Assembly (NCBI GenBank): GCA_016716765.1 | Contig: JADJVA010000025.1 | Coordinates: 310,001-374,000, forward strand | Length of the DNA: 64,000 nucleotides | Origin: Bdellovibrionales bacterium | GTDB lineage: Bacteria; Bdellovibrionota; Bdellovibrionia; Bdellovibrionales; UBA1609 | Reading direction: 5' to 3' | Shown here: positions 63,841 through 64,000 of the stretch, one piece after another | How the letters are laid out: every line of letters starts with the position of its first letter | Position numbering within the stretch: position 1 is the first letter of the stretch | Made by a program: the position numbers and the translations under genes | The notes under the pieces: model-generated | What the model was told of the DNA's origin: nothing | What the model saw: only the letters and a program-made list of their open reading frames with translations | Database searches by the model: none

Positions 63841-64000
63841 ATGAGCAAGATACTGTTTTTTTTACCTCCCTTTGTTTTGTCTTTGTGTTGGGGGTGTGCG
63901 GTAGGGCCCTTGGTAAGCCATGAAACGGCTCGGACGGTAGGTCACTCTCATCATGAATTAATAGGTGGATACGGACAGGCGGGCTACGTTCTGAAGTGGA
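63841..64000 (+). CDS. Lipoprotein, N-terminal part cut by the right edge
   Basis: ATG at 63841 with AAGGAA 7 nt upstream. Reads MSKILFFLPPFVLSLCWGCAVGP, a signal peptide with a possible lipobox at LCWGC, then VSHETARTVGHSHHELIGGYGQAGYV, a style seen in outer-membrane beta-barrel or efflux lipoproteins. Family not identifiable from 53 codons. Confidence 0.65.
   Translation, partial: MSKILFFLPPFVLSLCWGCAVGPLVSHETARTVGHSHHELIGGYGQAGYVLKW

Noticed and set aside
1..64000. tRNA genes, CRISPR arrays, prophage or restriction and defence islands
   Set aside because: None seen on either strand; the only mobile DNA is the IS4 copy and the two repeat-bounded modules.

Overview
The window looks like chromosomal DNA of a Bdellovibrio-like bacterium (Bdellovibrionota). 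The main pointers are a TIGR02147-family regulator, the block dnaX-ybaB-recR-mglA-nadA with a Ras-like MglA GTPase, many exported proteins and lipoproteins of unknown function, two very large alpha-2-macroglobulins, and c-di-GMP-related genes (PilZ, GGDEF). The species assignment is inference from gene content. I saw no tRNA, rRNA, CRISPR array or prophage.

Layout. 1-3.8 kb: RND efflux pump (cut by the left edge) and its TolC partner. 3.8-11.2 kb: exported proteins, including a probable protein-glutaminase, a TIGR02147 regulator, a proline-rich lipoprotein and a YgjP-like metalloprotease. 11.4-19.5 kb: srkA, a decayed exported GGDEF gene, the SRP RNA, then a tight forward operon dnaX-ybaB-recR-mglA-nadA-PPTase, followed by a PilZ protein. 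19.4-24.9 kb: reverse thrA-thrB-thrC operon plus an unknown gene. 25-33.3 kb: PBP1C divergent from alpha-2-macroglobulin 1. 33.3-40.5 kb: a patchwork region with a 433-bp direct repeat bracketing a foreign-looking exported dioxygenase-like gene, a two-component system, an IS4-family element with a 10-bp target duplication, and a DUF4087 gene inside 214-bp inverted repeats. 40.5-46.6 kb: alpha-2-macroglobulin 2. 46.7-51.6 kb: K+ channel-like, TfoX-like, broken regulators, an Ig-like secreted protein and DUF1499. 51.7-59.3 kb: reverse caa3 oxidase operon (cytochrome c, SCO, CtaC-D-E-F, CtaB, CtaA) ending in a queuosine-precursor transporter. 59.5-61.3 kb: CsgG-DUF4810-DUF799 lipoprotein trio. 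61.3-64 kb: tocopherol-cyclase-like protein, exported aldo/keto reductase and a lipoprotein cut by the right edge.

How the genes fit together. The envelope theme is strong. PBP1C and alpha-2-macroglobulin 1 are a recurrent pair thought to protect or repair the periplasm. The RND/TolC pump, the CsgG-type trio and many lipoproteins also act in the envelope. The oxidase operon holds the catalytic subunits together with the copper chaperone and both heme A biosynthesis enzymes. The thr operon makes threonine from aspartate.

A striking feature is the number of single-base lesions in otherwise intact genes: dnaX, thrA (in-frame amber), the histidine kinase, alpha-2-macroglobulin 2, the IS4 transposase, a response regulator, the GGDEF gene and a small gene at 6.6 kb. 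Several sit at short A/T homopolymers. Because dnaX is normally essential, assembly error must be excluded before calling these real pseudogenes or programmed recoding.
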